A stretch of DNA of 36,476 bases from Streptomyces meridianus. GTDB lineage: Bacteria; Actinomycetota; Actinomycetes; Streptomycetales; Streptomycetaceae. Under the pieces are notes generated by a model. That model ran no database searches and was not told where the DNA came from. It saw only the letters and a program-made list of their open reading frames with translations. Positions within the stretch are counted from its first letter, which is position 1. Each line of letters begins with the position of its first letter. This document shows positions 25,702-33,731 of this stretch, one piece after another. The stretch covers positions 1 through 36,476 of the forward strand of contig NZ_JAMQGM010000035.1 in assembly GCF_023703325.1 (NCBI RefSeq), given 5' to 3'. The position numbers and the translations under genes were made by a program.

Positions 25702-26055
25702 TCAGCCCGCGGTGAGCGTGGAACGCAGGGTTCCGTCGGGACCGGCCAGCAGCACGGGGGTGTCCGGGCCGCCGAGGTCGCGCACAGCCGCGCGGTCGGC
25801 GTCGGCTGCCGATTCGGCGGAGCTGACGACGGCGGCGGCCTCCAGGGATTCGGCGCCGCTGGCGACGGCCATCGCCACCGCGGTCCGCAGGGCGCTCAGG
25901 GAGAGGGAGTCGAGGGCGACGGTGCCGGCGACGTACGTCCGCCCGGTCTCGTCCCGGACGGCCGCGCCCTCGGGGACACCGTTGCGGGCCCGGGTGGCCC
26001 GGGCCAGCGTGATGAGCTTGTGGTCTTCGGGGTCCAGAGGGCTGCTGTCGCTCAT
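25702..26055 (-). CDS. Cytidine-deaminase-like protein lacking zinc-binding motifs
   Basis: 117 residues between corC and era, the position of the gene usually called cytidine deaminase in Streptomyces. The order fits that fold: an N-terminal helix (DHKLITLARATRARNGVPEGAAV), strands DETGRTYVAGTVAL, a helix LSALRTAVAMAVASG, and AAAVVSSAES. The C/H-A-E zinc and proton-shuttle motif expected after the first strands is replaced by SLSALRTA, and the later PCxxC is absent. The only residues there are VRDLGGPDTPVLLAGPDG. It is therefore probably not a deaminase and may have a structural or binding role. Spacing and strand suggest cotranscription with era. Confidence 0.75.
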   Translation of the reverse strand: MSDSSPLDPEDHKLITLARATRARNGVPEGAAVRDETGRTYVAGTVALDSLSLSALRTAVAMAVASGAESLEAAAVVSSAESAADADRAAVRDLGGPDTPVLLAGPDGTLRSTLTAG

Positions 26056-26093
26056 GGGACGAGCATAAAGGGGTCTCGTGACGGGCCGGAGCG

Positions 26094-26125
26094 GGGCCCG
26101 GACCTCGGGTCACCGCCCCGGGCCC
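26094..26125 (-). terminator. Intra-operon hairpin between corC and the deaminase-like gene
   Basis: gggcccgg (26094-26101) pairs perfectly with ccgggccc (26118-26125) around a 16-nt loop that holds a further small stem. It lies 4 bp past the corC stop and 38 bp before the next gene. It could reduce read-through or mark an mRNA processing site. Confidence 0.4.
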
Positions 26126-26129
26126 GCCG

Positions 26130-27461
26130 TCAGCGGGAGTCCGCGCTGCCCTGCCCGCCGGGCTCGTCGTCCCCGGTGCGCAACGGCTCGACGAGCACCG
26201 TCACGATGCGGTTGCGACGTCCCGCCGGCGACTCGGCCGTCAGTCGCAGGCCCTCGAGCGAGGCGTCCGCGCCGTCCTCGCTGAGGTCGAGTTCGGCCCT
26301 GGCCCCGGCGATCGGCACCCGGCCCAGCAGCTTGGCGAGCAGACCGCCGACCGTCTCGACGTCCTCGTCGTCCAGCTTCAGCCCGTAGAGCTCGCCGAGG
26401 TCGCCGATGTCGAGGCGGGCGGTGACCCGGTGGACGCCGTCGCCGAGGTCCTCGACGGGCGGCAGCTCCCGGTCGTACTCGTCGGTGATCTCGCCGACGA
26501 TCTCCTCGAGGATGTCCTCGATGGTGACGATGCCCGCGGTGCCGCCGTACTCGTCGACGACGACCGCGACGTGGTTGCGCCGCTGCTGCATCTCGCGCAG
26601 CAGGTCGCCTGCGTTCTTCGTGTCGGGCACGAACGCTGCGGGCCGCATGGCCGTGGAGACGAGCTCCGACTCGGCGTCCCGGTTGATGTGCGTCTTGCGG
26701 ACCAGGTCCTTGAGGTAGACGATGCCGACGATGTCGTCCTCGTTCTCGCCCGCCACCGGGATCCGGGAGAAGCCGGAGCGCAACGCGAGGGTGAGCGCCT
26801 GCCGGATCGTCTTCGCCCGCTCGATGACGACGAGGTCGGTGCGCGGCACCATCACCTCGCGGACGAGTGTGTCCCCGAGCTCGAAGACCGAGTGCACCAT
26901 GCGGCGTTCCTCGTCCTCGATCAGCGACTCCTTCTCGGCGAGGTCGACCAGGGCGCGCAGCTCCGCCTCGGAGGCGAACGGGCCCTTGCGGAAGCCCTTA
27001 CCGGGGGTGAGCGCGTTGCCGAGGAGGATCAGCAGCTGCGGAACGGGGCCCATCACCCTGGCCAGCGGCAGCAGCACGTACGCGGCGGCGGTGGTGGTGT
27101 TGAGCGGATGCTGGGCGCCGATGGTGCGCGGGGAGACCCCGACCGCGACGTAACTGACGAGGACCATCACGCCGAGCGCGACGATCAGTGCCTCCCACGT
27201 CTGCTCGAACTCGCGGACGCAGACATACGTCACCAGGACCCCGGCGGCCATCTCGCAGGAGACGCGGACCAGCAGGGCCAGGTTCAGGTAGCGGGTGGGG
27301 TCGGCGGCCAGCGCCATCAACTTGGCGCTGCCCCGCCGTCCGGAGCGTACGGCCTCCTCGGCACGGAACCGGGTCGTCCGGGCCAGGCCCGCCTCGGCGC
27401 AGGCCGCGAGCCAGGCCACCACGACCAGCAGGACCGCCGCGGCGGTCAGTTGGCCGGTCAC
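26130..27461 (-). CDS. CNNM/CorC-HlyC family membrane protein with CBS domains
   Basis: 443-residue protein often labelled hemolysin or CorC-like, more likely linked to Mg2+/divalent cation transport. The N-terminal DUF21/CNNM domain has about four hydrophobic segments in residues 5-160. A CBS pair follows: VREVMVPRTDLVVIE, FSRIPVAGENEDDIVGIVYLKDL, and HVAVVVDEYGGTAGIVTIEDILEEIVGEI. The C-terminal CorC_HlyC domain follows (DGVHRVTARLDIGDLGELYGL). GTG 27461 overlaps the ybeY stop (GTGA), showing translational coupling. Transport direction and ion are not shown by the sequence. Confidence 0.9.
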   Translation of the reverse strand: MTGQLTAAAVLLVVVAWLAACAEAGLARTTRFRAEEAVRSGRRGSAKLMALAADPTRYLNLALLVRVSCEMAAGVLVTYVCVREFEQTWEALIVALGVMVLVSYVAVGVSPRTIGAQHPLNTTTAAAYVLLPLARVMGPVPQLLILLGNALTPGKGFRKGPFASEAELRALVDLAEKESLIEDEERRMVHSVFELGDTLVREVMVPRTDLVVIERAKTIRQALTLALRSGFSRIPVAGENEDDIVGIVYLKDLVRKTHINRDAESELVSTAMRPAAFVPDTKNAGDLLREMQQRRNHVAVVVDEYGGTAGIVTIEDILEEIVGEITDEYDRELPPVEDLGDGVHRVTARLDIGDLGELYGLKLDDEDVETVGGLLAKLLGRVPIAGARAELDLSEDGADASLEGLRLTAESPAGRRNRIVTVLVEPLRTGDDEPGGQGSADSR

Positions 27462-27949
27462 CGGGTGGTGGGGGCGGGAGAGGGCCCGGTGATGCCGCGT
27501 TCGCCGCGCCAGCCGTCCAGGATGGCCTTCTGGAGGCCGAACATCTCGGCCTTCTCGGTGGGCTCCTCGTGGTCGTAGCCGAGGAGGTGCAGCACCCCGT
27601 GCACCGTGAGCAGCTGGAGCTCCTCGTCCGTGCTGTGCCCGGCGGCGTCGCCCTGCTTGGCGGCGACCTCCGGGCACAGCACGATGTCGCCGAGGAGGCC
27701 CTGGGGCGGTTCCTCGTCGTCCTTGGCGGGCGGGCGCAGTTCGTCCATCGGGAAGGACATGACGTCCGTGGGACCGGGCTCGTCCATCCACTGGATGTGA
27801 AGCTGCTCCATGGCGTCGGCGTCGACGACGATCACCGAGAGCTCGGAGAGCGGGTGGATACGCATCCGGGTGAGGGCGTAGCGGGCGACATCGAGGACCG
27901 CCTGCTCGTCGATGTCCTGTCCGGACTCGTTGTTGACGTCGATCGACAT
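27458..27949 (-). CDS. ybeY: Endoribonuclease YbeY (rRNA maturation factor)
   Basis: 163-residue metal-dependent RNase needed for 16S rRNA 3' maturation and ribosome quality control. The zinc site VHGVLHLLGYDHEEP (HGxLHLxGYDH) is intact near residue 117, and GPTDVMSFPMDEL and LGDIVLCPEVA precede it as usual. It starts 14 bp after phoH and overlaps corC by four bases, so it is the middle gene of a tight operon whose members (ybeY, era) act in ribosome maturation. Confidence 0.95.
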   Translation of the reverse strand: MSIDVNNESGQDIDEQAVLDVARYALTRMRIHPLSELSVIVVDADAMEQLHIQWMDEPGPTDVMSFPMDELRPPAKDDEEPPQGLLGDIVLCPEVAAKQGDAAGHSTDEELQLLTVHGVLHLLGYDHEEPTEKAEMFGLQKAILDGWRGERGITGPSPAPTTR

Positions 27950-27963
27950 GGGGGGCGCAGCAC

Positions 27964-29016
27964 TTACTTTCGGTTGTGTCGGTCGTGGCCGGTGTCGTGG
28001 CGGTCGTGGCCGCTGCGGCTGTCGTACTGGTCGTAGGCGTCGACGATACGGCCGACCAGCTTGTGCCGGACGACGTCGGTGCTGTTGAGGATCGAGAAGT
28101 GGACGTCCTCGACGCCGTCGAGGATCTCCCGGACCTGACGCAGGCCGCTCTTCGTGCCGCCCGGCAGGTCGATCTGGGTGATGTCGCCGGTGATCACGAT
28201 CTTGGAGTCGAACCCGAGCCGGGTCAGGAACATCTTCATCTGCTCGGGGTTCGTGTTCTGCGCCTCGTCCAGGATGATGAAAGCATCATTCAACGTGCGG
28301 CCCCGCATGTAGGCCAGCGGGGCGACCTCGATCGTCCCGGCCGCCATCAGGCGCGGGATGGAGTCCGGGTCGAGCATGTCGTGCAGCGCGTCGTACAGCG
28401 GCCGCAGGTACGGGTCGATCTTCTCGTAGAGGGTGCCGGGCAGGAAGCCCAGCCGCTCCCCCGCCTCGACCGCGGGCCGGGTCAGGATGATCCGGTTGAC
28501 CTGCTTGGACTGCAGCGCCTGCACGGCCTTGGCCATGGCGAGGTAGGTCTTGCCGGTACCGGCCGGGCCGATGCCGAAGACGACCGTGTGCTTGTCGATC
28601 GCGTCGACGTACCGCTTCTGGTTCAGCGTCTTGGGGCGGATCGTGCGGCCCCGGTTGGAGAGGATGTTCTGGGTGAGCACCTCGGCGGGTGTCTCGGTGT
28701 CCCGCAGGTCACCGGCCTCGTCGCGCAGCATGGCGATCGAGCGCTCCACAGCGTCCTCCGTCATCGGCTGGCCGGTGCGCAGCACCAGCATCATCTCGTC
28801 GAACAGGCGCTGGACGAGCGCCACTTCCTCGGGATCACCGACCGCACTGACCTTGTTGCCGCGCACATGGATGTCGGTGGAGGGGAACTCGTTCTCGATC
28901 ACGCGGAGCAGTGAGTCGCCCGAGCCCAGAACCGTCACCATGGGGTGGTTCGCCGGGACGGTGAAGTGGGCGCGTGCCTGCCCCTCGCCGGGAGTGTCCG
29001 TGGGTGTCTGCGTCAT
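27964..29016 (-). CDS. phoH: PhoH-family ATPase
   Basis: 350-residue predicted RNA-associated ATPase. The N-terminal extension (about 40-110) contains a KH-like RNA-binding region (GDSLLRVIENEFPSTDIHVRGNKVSAVG). The PhoH core has QKRYVDAIDKHTVVFGIGPAGTGKTYLA (Walker A) and FIILDEAQNTNPEQMKMFLTR (Walker B), then ITGDITQIDLP. The C-terminus is an unusual charged tail with two GHDRH repeats. ATG 29016 has gagag about 10 nt upstream. The frame opens further back to 29127 without family similarity. It heads the phoH-ybeY-corC cluster, and its neighbours point to RNA or ribosome processing rather than phosphate control. Confidence 0.92.
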   Translation of the reverse strand: MTQTPTDTPGEGQARAHFTVPANHPMVTVLGSGDSLLRVIENEFPSTDIHVRGNKVSAVGDPEEVALVQRLFDEMMLVLRTGQPMTEDAVERSIAMLRDEAGDLRDTETPAEVLTQNILSNRGRTIRPKTLNQKRYVDAIDKHTVVFGIGPAGTGKTYLAMAKAVQALQSKQVNRIILTRPAVEAGERLGFLPGTLYEKIDPYLRPLYDALHDMLDPDSIPRLMAAGTIEVAPLAYMRGRTLNDAFIILDEAQNTNPEQMKMFLTRLGFDSKIVITGDITQIDLPGGTKSGLRQVREILDGVEDVHFSILNSTDVVRHKLVGRIVDAYDQYDSRSGHDRHDTGHDRHNRK

Positions 29017-29025
29017 GGGCCGGCT

Positions 29026-29098
29026 CTCAGGCCTGAGGACCCCGCCTTCTGTGTTCGGCTCGCCGCACGGATCGGTGCGGCCTTGTGATCCAAGAATA
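29026..29098 (-). promoter_or_regulatory. phoH leader region with hairpins
   Basis: Upstream of phoH lie a 12-bp perfect palindrome, ctcaggcctgag (29026-29037), and a 7-bp stem hairpin, gccgcac/gtgcggc (29062-29068 with 29075-29081). A possible -10 TATTCT is at 29098-29093 on the minus strand. No convincing -35 is present. Confidence 0.35.
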
Positions 29099-29167
29099 CG
29101 ACGGGGTGCCGACTGCTCCGCAGGCATTTCCGGACGCGACGGGTCCCCCGGACGGCGGCGCCCGGGC

Positions 29168-30355
29168 TCACAGCCGGCGGAAGCCGATGGTCGGCACCGC
29201 CCTGCGCGGCTGCCGGGGCGCCGCTGCTCCGGCCGGGCTGAGCGGCGGCGCCGCGGGGGGCAGGAGCGCGTCGAGGAACGCGTACCGGCGCAGGGTCTCG
29301 GCCGGCTGGTCGTTGTAGGCCTTCACGTGCTGCCACCATGCGGCGACCTCTGCCCAACCCGGTGCGGACAGCGAGCCGCCGAACTCCTTGACCGAGAGCG
29401 CGGCGGTGAGCCCGGCGAACGCCAGCCGGTCCGCGAGCGGCCAGCCGGCCAGCGAACCGGTGACGAAACCGGCGACGAACACGTCCCCGGCACCGGTGGG
29501 GTCCAGGGCCTCGACGTCGACGGCGGGTGCCTCGGCGATCTCCCCGGTGCCCCCGTCGACGGCGAAGGCCCCTTCGGAGCCCATGGTGACGACGGCGAGC
29601 GGGACGGTGTCCGCGAGGGCTCGGGCCGCGAGCCGCGGACAGTCGGTGCGGGTGTAGCGCATCGCCTCCTCGGCGTTGGGGAAGAACGCCTCGCAGTGCT
29701 CCAGGTCCCTGAGGGAGGCCAGGTCCCAGCGGCCGCTCTCGTCCCAGCCGACGTCGGCGAACAGCCGGGCCCCCCGGGATGCGGCGGCCGCCGTCCACTC
29801 CTCGCAGCGGCCGGGGGCGAGGGAGGCGATGCAGGCCCGGACCGGCGGCGGGGCGCCCGGGGCGGCCTCGGGTAGGAACACGCTGCCGCAGGGCGGCGGC
29901 TCGTGGCCGTGCGACACCATCGTCCGTTCGCCCTCGTAGGCCATGGACACGGTGACCGGGGAGTGCCAGCCGGGGATCCGGTGGGACAGCGACAGGTCGA
30001 TGCCCTCACCGTTCTCGAGGCTGTCCCAGCAGTAGTCGCCGTACATGTCGTCGCCGAACGCGGCCGCCAGCGAGGTGCGCAGGCCGAGCCTGGCCAGGGC
30101 GGTGGCCATGTTGGCGACGCCGCCGGGGCTGGAACCCATGCCGCGGGCCCAGGACTCGGTGCCGCGGACCGGGGCGGTGTCGAGCCCGGTGAAGATGATG
30201 TCCAGGAAGACGGTGCCGGTCAGGAAGACGTCGACGGGCGGGTCCGCGGGTCGGCGTACGGCCGCGAGCGGGTCGAACAACGGGCCGCCCGCAGCGGTGC
30301 CGTCCGGGCGGGCGCCGCCGGCCGGGAACGGCTGGATCCGGTCGCTGTCCGTCAC
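29168..30355 (-). CDS. PfkB-family carbohydrate kinase
   Basis: 395-residue sugar or nucleoside kinase of the ribokinase/PfkB type. The first signature region is RGMGSSPGGVANMATALARLG near residue 75. The second, which holds the catalytic Asp and anion hole, is ALDPTGAGDVFVAGFVTGSL near 285. The C-terminal Pro/Ala-rich tail (about 40 residues) looks disordered. GTG 30355 has gaggag 6 nt upstream. The substrate cannot be read from sequence. It is divergent from a GH4 phospho-glycosidase, so both may act on one sugar or phospho-sugar pathway. The gap of 144 bp holds no regulator gene. Confidence 0.88.
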   Translation of the reverse strand: MTDSDRIQPFPAGGARPDGTAAGGPLFDPLAAVRRPADPPVDVFLTGTVFLDIIFTGLDTAPVRGTESWARGMGSSPGGVANMATALARLGLRTSLAAAFGDDMYGDYCWDSLENGEGIDLSLSHRIPGWHSPVTVSMAYEGERTMVSHGHEPPPCGSVFLPEAAPGAPPPVRACIASLAPGRCEEWTAAAASRGARLFADVGWDESGRWDLASLRDLEHCEAFFPNAEEAMRYTRTDCPRLAARALADTVPLAVVTMGSEGAFAVDGGTGEIAEAPAVDVEALDPTGAGDVFVAGFVTGSLAGWPLADRLAFAGLTAALSVKEFGGSLSAPGWAEVAAWWQHVKAYNDQPAETLRRYAFLDALLPPAAPPLSPAGAAAPRQPRRAVPTIGFRRL

Positions 30356-30499
30356 GCTCCACTCCTCGGGTCGGTGTCGATCGTGGCAGGTCGAGCCACT
30401 GGTGACCATCGTATGGACGCAGCCCGCTCACGGCGGTGCGATACGTTTCCGGACAGGGCACGACCGGCAGCGTTGGTCAGAGGAGAGGCGGGGTTTTCC

Positions 30500-31837
30500 G
30501 TGCGGCTGACGATTGTGGGCGGCGGCGGATTCCGGGTCCCCCTGGTCTACCGCGCCCTGCTGGACGGTCCGGACGGCACGCAGCGCGGCGTCGTCCGCGA
30601 GGTGACCCTGTACGACACGGACCGCCGACGGCTGTCGGTGGTGGCGGGCATCCTGGCCCGGCTGGCCGAGGACAGGAGCGCGCCGCCGCGGGTGCGCGTC
30701 GCGGAAAGCCTCGACGACGCCCTGCGAGGTGCCGACTTCGTGTTCTCGGCGGTGCGCGCCGGGGGGACGGCGGGCCGGGTGCGGGACGAGCGGATCCCGC
30801 TGGCCGAGGGCGTTCTGGGGCAGGAGACCGTGGGTGCCGGCGGGGTGCTGTACGCGCTGCGGTCGGTGCCCGTCGGCGTGGAGATCGCCGAACGGGTCGC
30901 GGCGCTCGCGCCCGGCGCGTGGGTCATCAACTTCACCAATCCCGCGGGGATGGTGACCCAGGCCATGGCGGACGTGCTGGAGCCGCACGGGCTGGCCCAT
31001 CGGGTGATCGGGATCTGCGACTCCCCGGTGGGACTGGTGCGCCGGGCCGCGCGGGCGGCGGGCACCGACCCGTCCGCGGTGACGTACGACTACGTGGGCC
31101 TCAACCATCTCGGCTGGTTGCGGCGGCTGGAGGCGGGCGGGCGCGACCTGCTGCCCGGGCTGCTGGCCGATCCGGCGGCGCTGGCCGGGTTCGAGGAGGG
31201 GCGGCTGTTCGGTCCCGAGTGGCTGTCGGCGCTCGGCTCGCTTCCCAACGAGTACCTGCACTACTACTACTTCCGCCGAGAGACGCTGGCCTCGGTGCGC
31301 TCCGCGGACGAGACGCGCGGCGAGTTCCTCGACGCCCAGCAAGGGACGTTCTTCGCCGAGGCCGCAGCGCACCCCGAGCGGTCGCTGGAGCTGTGGGAGC
31401 GCACCCGGCTCCGGCGTGAGGAGACGTACATGGCCGAGAGCCGGGCGGCGACCGGGGGCTGGGAGCGGGACTCCTGCGACCTCGACGGCGGCGGCTACGA
31501 CCGGGTCGCGCTGGCGCTCATGCGGGCGATCGCGTCCGGCGAGCGGACCCGGCTGATCCTCAACGTGCGGGGCGGTGCCACGCTGCCCGCGCTCGGCCCC
31601 GACGCGGTCGTCGAGACCGTGTGCGAGGTGGACGCCGACGGCGCCCGCCCGCTGCCGTGCGCACCGCTCGGGGAGGCCGAACTGGGCCTGGTGCTCCAGA
31701 TGAAGGCGGTGGAGCGTGCCACGGTGGAGGCCGCACTGACGGGGTCGCGGGCGGCCGCGCTGCGCGCCCTCGCCCTGCACCCGCTGGTCGACTCCCCCGC
31801 GGTGGCCTCACGCATCCTGGACGCCGCAGGAGTGTGA
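30500..31837 (+). CDS. GH4-family 6-phospho-glycosidase (6-phospho-beta-glucosidase-like)
   Basis: 445-residue NAD+- and divalent metal-dependent glycosidase of family GH4. The Rossmann N-terminus is LTIVGGGGFRVPLVYRALL. Further features are VRAGGTAGRVRDERIPLAEGVLGQET, INFTNPAGMVTQA, and the metal-binding ICDSPVGLVRRAAR and VGLNHLGWL with their Cys and His ligands. These fit the 6-phospho-beta-glucosidase branch (CelF/LicH-like) better than the alpha-galactosidase branch. GTG 30500 is preceded by aggagaggcgggg. No PTS transport gene is in the window, so the phosphorylated substrate would need another source, possibly the divergent kinase. Convergent with the frameshifted NTF2-like gene, only 16 bp away. 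Confidence 0.9.
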   Translation: MRLTIVGGGGFRVPLVYRALLDGPDGTQRGVVREVTLYDTDRRRLSVVAGILARLAEDRSAPPRVRVAESLDDALRGADFVFSAVRAGGTAGRVRDERIPLAEGVLGQETVGAGGVLYALRSVPVGVEIAERVAALAPGAWVINFTNPAGMVTQAMADVLEPHGLAHRVIGICDSPVGLVRRAARAAGTDPSAVTYDYVGLNHLGWLRRLEAGGRDLLPGLLADPAALAGFEEGRLFGPEWLSALGSLPNEYLHYYYFRRETLASVRSADETRGEFLDAQQGTFFAEAAAHPERSLELWERTRLRREETYMAESRAATGGWERDSCDLDGGGYDRVALALMRAIASGERTRLILNVRGGATLPALGPDAVVETVCEVDADGARPLPCAPLGEAELGLVLQMKAVERATVEAALTGSRAAALRALALHPLVDSPAVASRILDAAGV

Positions 31838-31853
31838 CGGGGCCCTGAGGCGC

Positions 31854-32190
31854 TCACGCCTCCCCCACGCGGCCGCCGAAGAACACCTGCGTTTCACTGA
31901 TGCTGCCTCCCCGGACGGTGCTCACCTCGACGTTGCGGAAGCGCTCGCCGGTCGTCAGCCGGTACTCGCACGAACACGTCGTCGCTCCCGGCGGGCACGA
32001 GGTGCAGGATCTCCTGAGTGCGGAATCGGTGGGCCGTGGGGAAGCAGCGTTCGAAGAACGCGGCCCGGTCGATGCGGTCGTCCTGCGGGCTGGAGAACAC
32101 GTAGTCGTCGGCGATGAGCCGCTCGGCCGCCTCGCGGTCCTGCGCAAGGTAACTCTCCAGGCAGGCACGGACGATGTCGGTGTTCGTCAC
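31854..32190 (-). pseudogene. NTF2/SnoaL-like protein gene with a frameshift
   Basis: The N-terminal part from GTG 32190 reads VTNTDIVRACLESYLAQDRE and on to LHLVPAGSDDVFV in one frame. The C-terminal part, EYRLTTGERFRNVEVSTVRG then SISETQVFFGGRVGEA, continues in another frame to a stop at 31854-31856. Skipping one base at about 31968 (gtg-C-gag) joins them into a continuous SnoaL-like/NTF2-fold protein of about 111 residues. A ggaagg lies about 10 nt before the GTG. It is either a recent inactivation or a sequencing error. SnoaL-like proteins are small enzymes or binding proteins of diverse function; none is assigned here. Confidence 0.7.
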
Positions 32191-32260
32191 GGCAGGTCAT
32201 CCTTCCGGTTCGGTCCCGCCCCGTGGCGTCCGGTGGCTTCCGCGGACGGCCGCCGGGCGC

Positions 32261-33181
32261 TCAGTGCCGTTTCGGCAACGGGACGTGCAACAGGTCACGG
32301 GCCACGGTCAGTTCGCCGTCGAATCCGGCGGCACGGGCCTGGTCCTCGAACACCGACGGGTCGGGGTACCGCTGGGAGAAGTGGGTGAGGACGAGGTGCC
32401 GCACCCCGGCCCGCTTGGCCACGGAGGCGGCCTGGCCGGCCGTCAGGTGCCCGTGCTCCTCGGCCAGCCGGATATCGCCGTCGAGGAACGTGGACTCGAT
32501 GACGAGCATGTCGCAGCCCTCGGCAAGGGCGGGCACGGCGTCGCACATCCGGGTGTCCATGACGAAGGCGAAGCTCTGGCCCGCGCGCGGTGCGCTGACC
32601 TCCTCGAGGGTGACGGTACCGTCCGCCGTGTTCAGCACGCCTTCGCGCTGGAGCCGGCCGACGTCGGGACCGCGGAGCCCGCGGGCCCGGAGCCGGTCGG
32701 GCAGCATGCGCCGCCCGTCCGGTTCGGCGAGCCGGTAGCCGTAGGACTCCACGGGGTGGGAGAGCCGGCGCGCCTCCAGCGCGAAGGAGGGACCTTCCAG
32801 GATCACCGCGGCGTCGCCGGACACCGGTTCCTCGCGCAGCGCGACGGTCTCCCGGTAGGCGGTGGAGTACCGGAGGCGGTCGAAGTACTGCTGCCCGCTC
32901 CTCGGGTAGTGGGCCGCGACCGGGTGCGGCACCCCGTCGAGGTTGATGCGCTGGATGACGCCCGCCAGGCCCAGCGCGTGGTCCCCGTGGAAGTGGGTGA
33001 CGCAGATGCGGTGGATGTCGTGCGCCGCCACCCCGGCCAGCAGCATCTGCCGCTGGGTGCCCTCCCCGGGATCGAAGAGGAGACCCTGGCCGTCCCAGCG
33101 CAGCAGATAGCCGTTGTGGTTGCGGTGCCGGGTCGGCACCTGGCTGGCGGTGCCGAGGACAACGAGCTCACGCGCCGACAA
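32261..33181 (-). CDS. rnz: Ribonuclease Z
   Basis: 306-residue zinc-dependent endonuclease of the metallo-beta-lactamase fold that removes 3' trailers from pre-tRNAs. Motifs: ELVVLGTASQVPTRHRNHNGYLLRW at the N-terminus, the metal site THFHGDHALGLAG (HxHxDH) near residue 63, FVMDTRMCDAV, and the late LVLTHFSQRY. TTG 33181 is the only start that keeps the first beta-strand intact. It lies 6 bp after the HIT gene stop, and gtagg lies just upstream. It is likely cotranscribed with the HIT gene and coupled to it. Confidence 0.93.
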   Translation of the reverse strand: MSARELVVLGTASQVPTRHRNHNGYLLRWDGQGLLFDPGEGTQRQMLLAGVAAHDIHRICVTHFHGDHALGLAGVIQRINLDGVPHPVAAHYPRSGQQYFDRLRYSTAYRETVALREEPVSGDAAVILEGPSFALEARRLSHPVESYGYRLAEPDGRRMLPDRLRARGLRGPDVGRLQREGVLNTADGTVTLEEVSAPRAGQSFAFVMDTRMCDAVPALAEGCDMLVIESTFLDGDIRLAEEHGHLTAGQAASVAKRAGVRHLVLTHFSQRYPDPSVFEDQARAAGFDGELTVARDLLHVPLPKRH

Positions 33182-33187
33182 CAGAGC

Positions 33188-33547
33188 CTACCCGGGAGGC
33201 CAGTTGAGGCCGCGGCCGCCGAGGACGTGCGCGTGGGCGTGCCACACGGTCTGGCCGGCGCCGGAGCCGGTGTTGAAGACGATGCGGTAGCCGGTCGAGT
33301 CCACCTTGTCGTGGGCGGCGACCTCGCGCGCCTCGCGGAGCACGTCCGCGACGAGCCGGGGATCGGCCTCGGCCAGGCTGCCCGCGTCCGCGTGGTGCGC
33401 CTTCGGGATGACCAGGACGTGAGTGGGGGCCTGGGGGTTGATGTCGCGGAAGGCGACGGTCGTCTCCGTCTCACGGACGACGTCGGCCGGGACCTCCCCC
33501 GAAACGATCTTGCAGAACAGGCAGTCCGCCTGCGGTTCTCCCGCCAT
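33188..33547 (-). CDS. HIT-family nucleotide-binding protein
   Basis: 119-residue histidine-triad protein of the HINT branch, expected to hydrolyse purine nucleoside phosphoramidates or similar nucleotidyl bonds. It begins with CLFCKIVSGEVPADVV, a typical CxxC-containing opening, and ends with TVWHAHAHVLGGRGLNWPPG, where HAHAHV is the triad with the catalytic central His. ATG 33547 has a strong aaggagg at 9 nt. The next gene downstream is rnz, 6 bp away. Confidence 0.94.
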   Translation of the reverse strand: MAGEPQADCLFCKIVSGEVPADVVRETETTVAFRDINPQAPTHVLVIPKAHHADAGSLAEADPRLVADVLREAREVAAHDKVDSTGYRIVFNTGSGAGQTVWHAHAHVLGGRGLNWPPG

Positions 33548-33592
33548 GGGCCGGGGCCTCCTTCGCATCGGGCCGGTACCCGGGCATGCTAT

Positions 33593-33618
33593 CGGCCCGG
33601 CCCCCGCAGGCCGGGCCG
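33593..33618 (-). terminator. Terminator downstream of the tricorn remnant
   Basis: A 10-bp perfect stem (33593-33602 with 33609-33618) with a 6-nt loop sits between the remnant tail of the tricorn gene and the HIT gene. It looks like the original terminator of the protease gene and now also ends any transcript covering the toxin-antitoxin pair. Confidence 0.65.
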
Positions 33619-33632
33619 TGTCGGGTGCGGGG

Positions 33633-33706
33633 TCAGGGCAGCACGGGCGGGGCCTTGGCCGGGGTCCCGTCGAGGGCCTCCAGGGCGGCCTCGTCGAGCT
33701 GCGGGT
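33633..33706 (-). pseudogene. Remnant: duplicated 3' end of the tricorn protease gene
   Basis: Minus-strand reading gives PQLDEAALEALDGTPAKAPP then VLP and TGA (33633-33635). The intact protease at 34390 ends PQLDEAIRIALEALDGTPAK then APPVLP. The DNA is identical over 51 bp, then differs by a 9-bp in-frame gap and single changes. There is no upstream protease sequence attached, so it is a non-functional tail. Confidence 0.85.
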
Positions 33707-33731
33707 GCGGCGACCACTGCTCTCCGCACCG

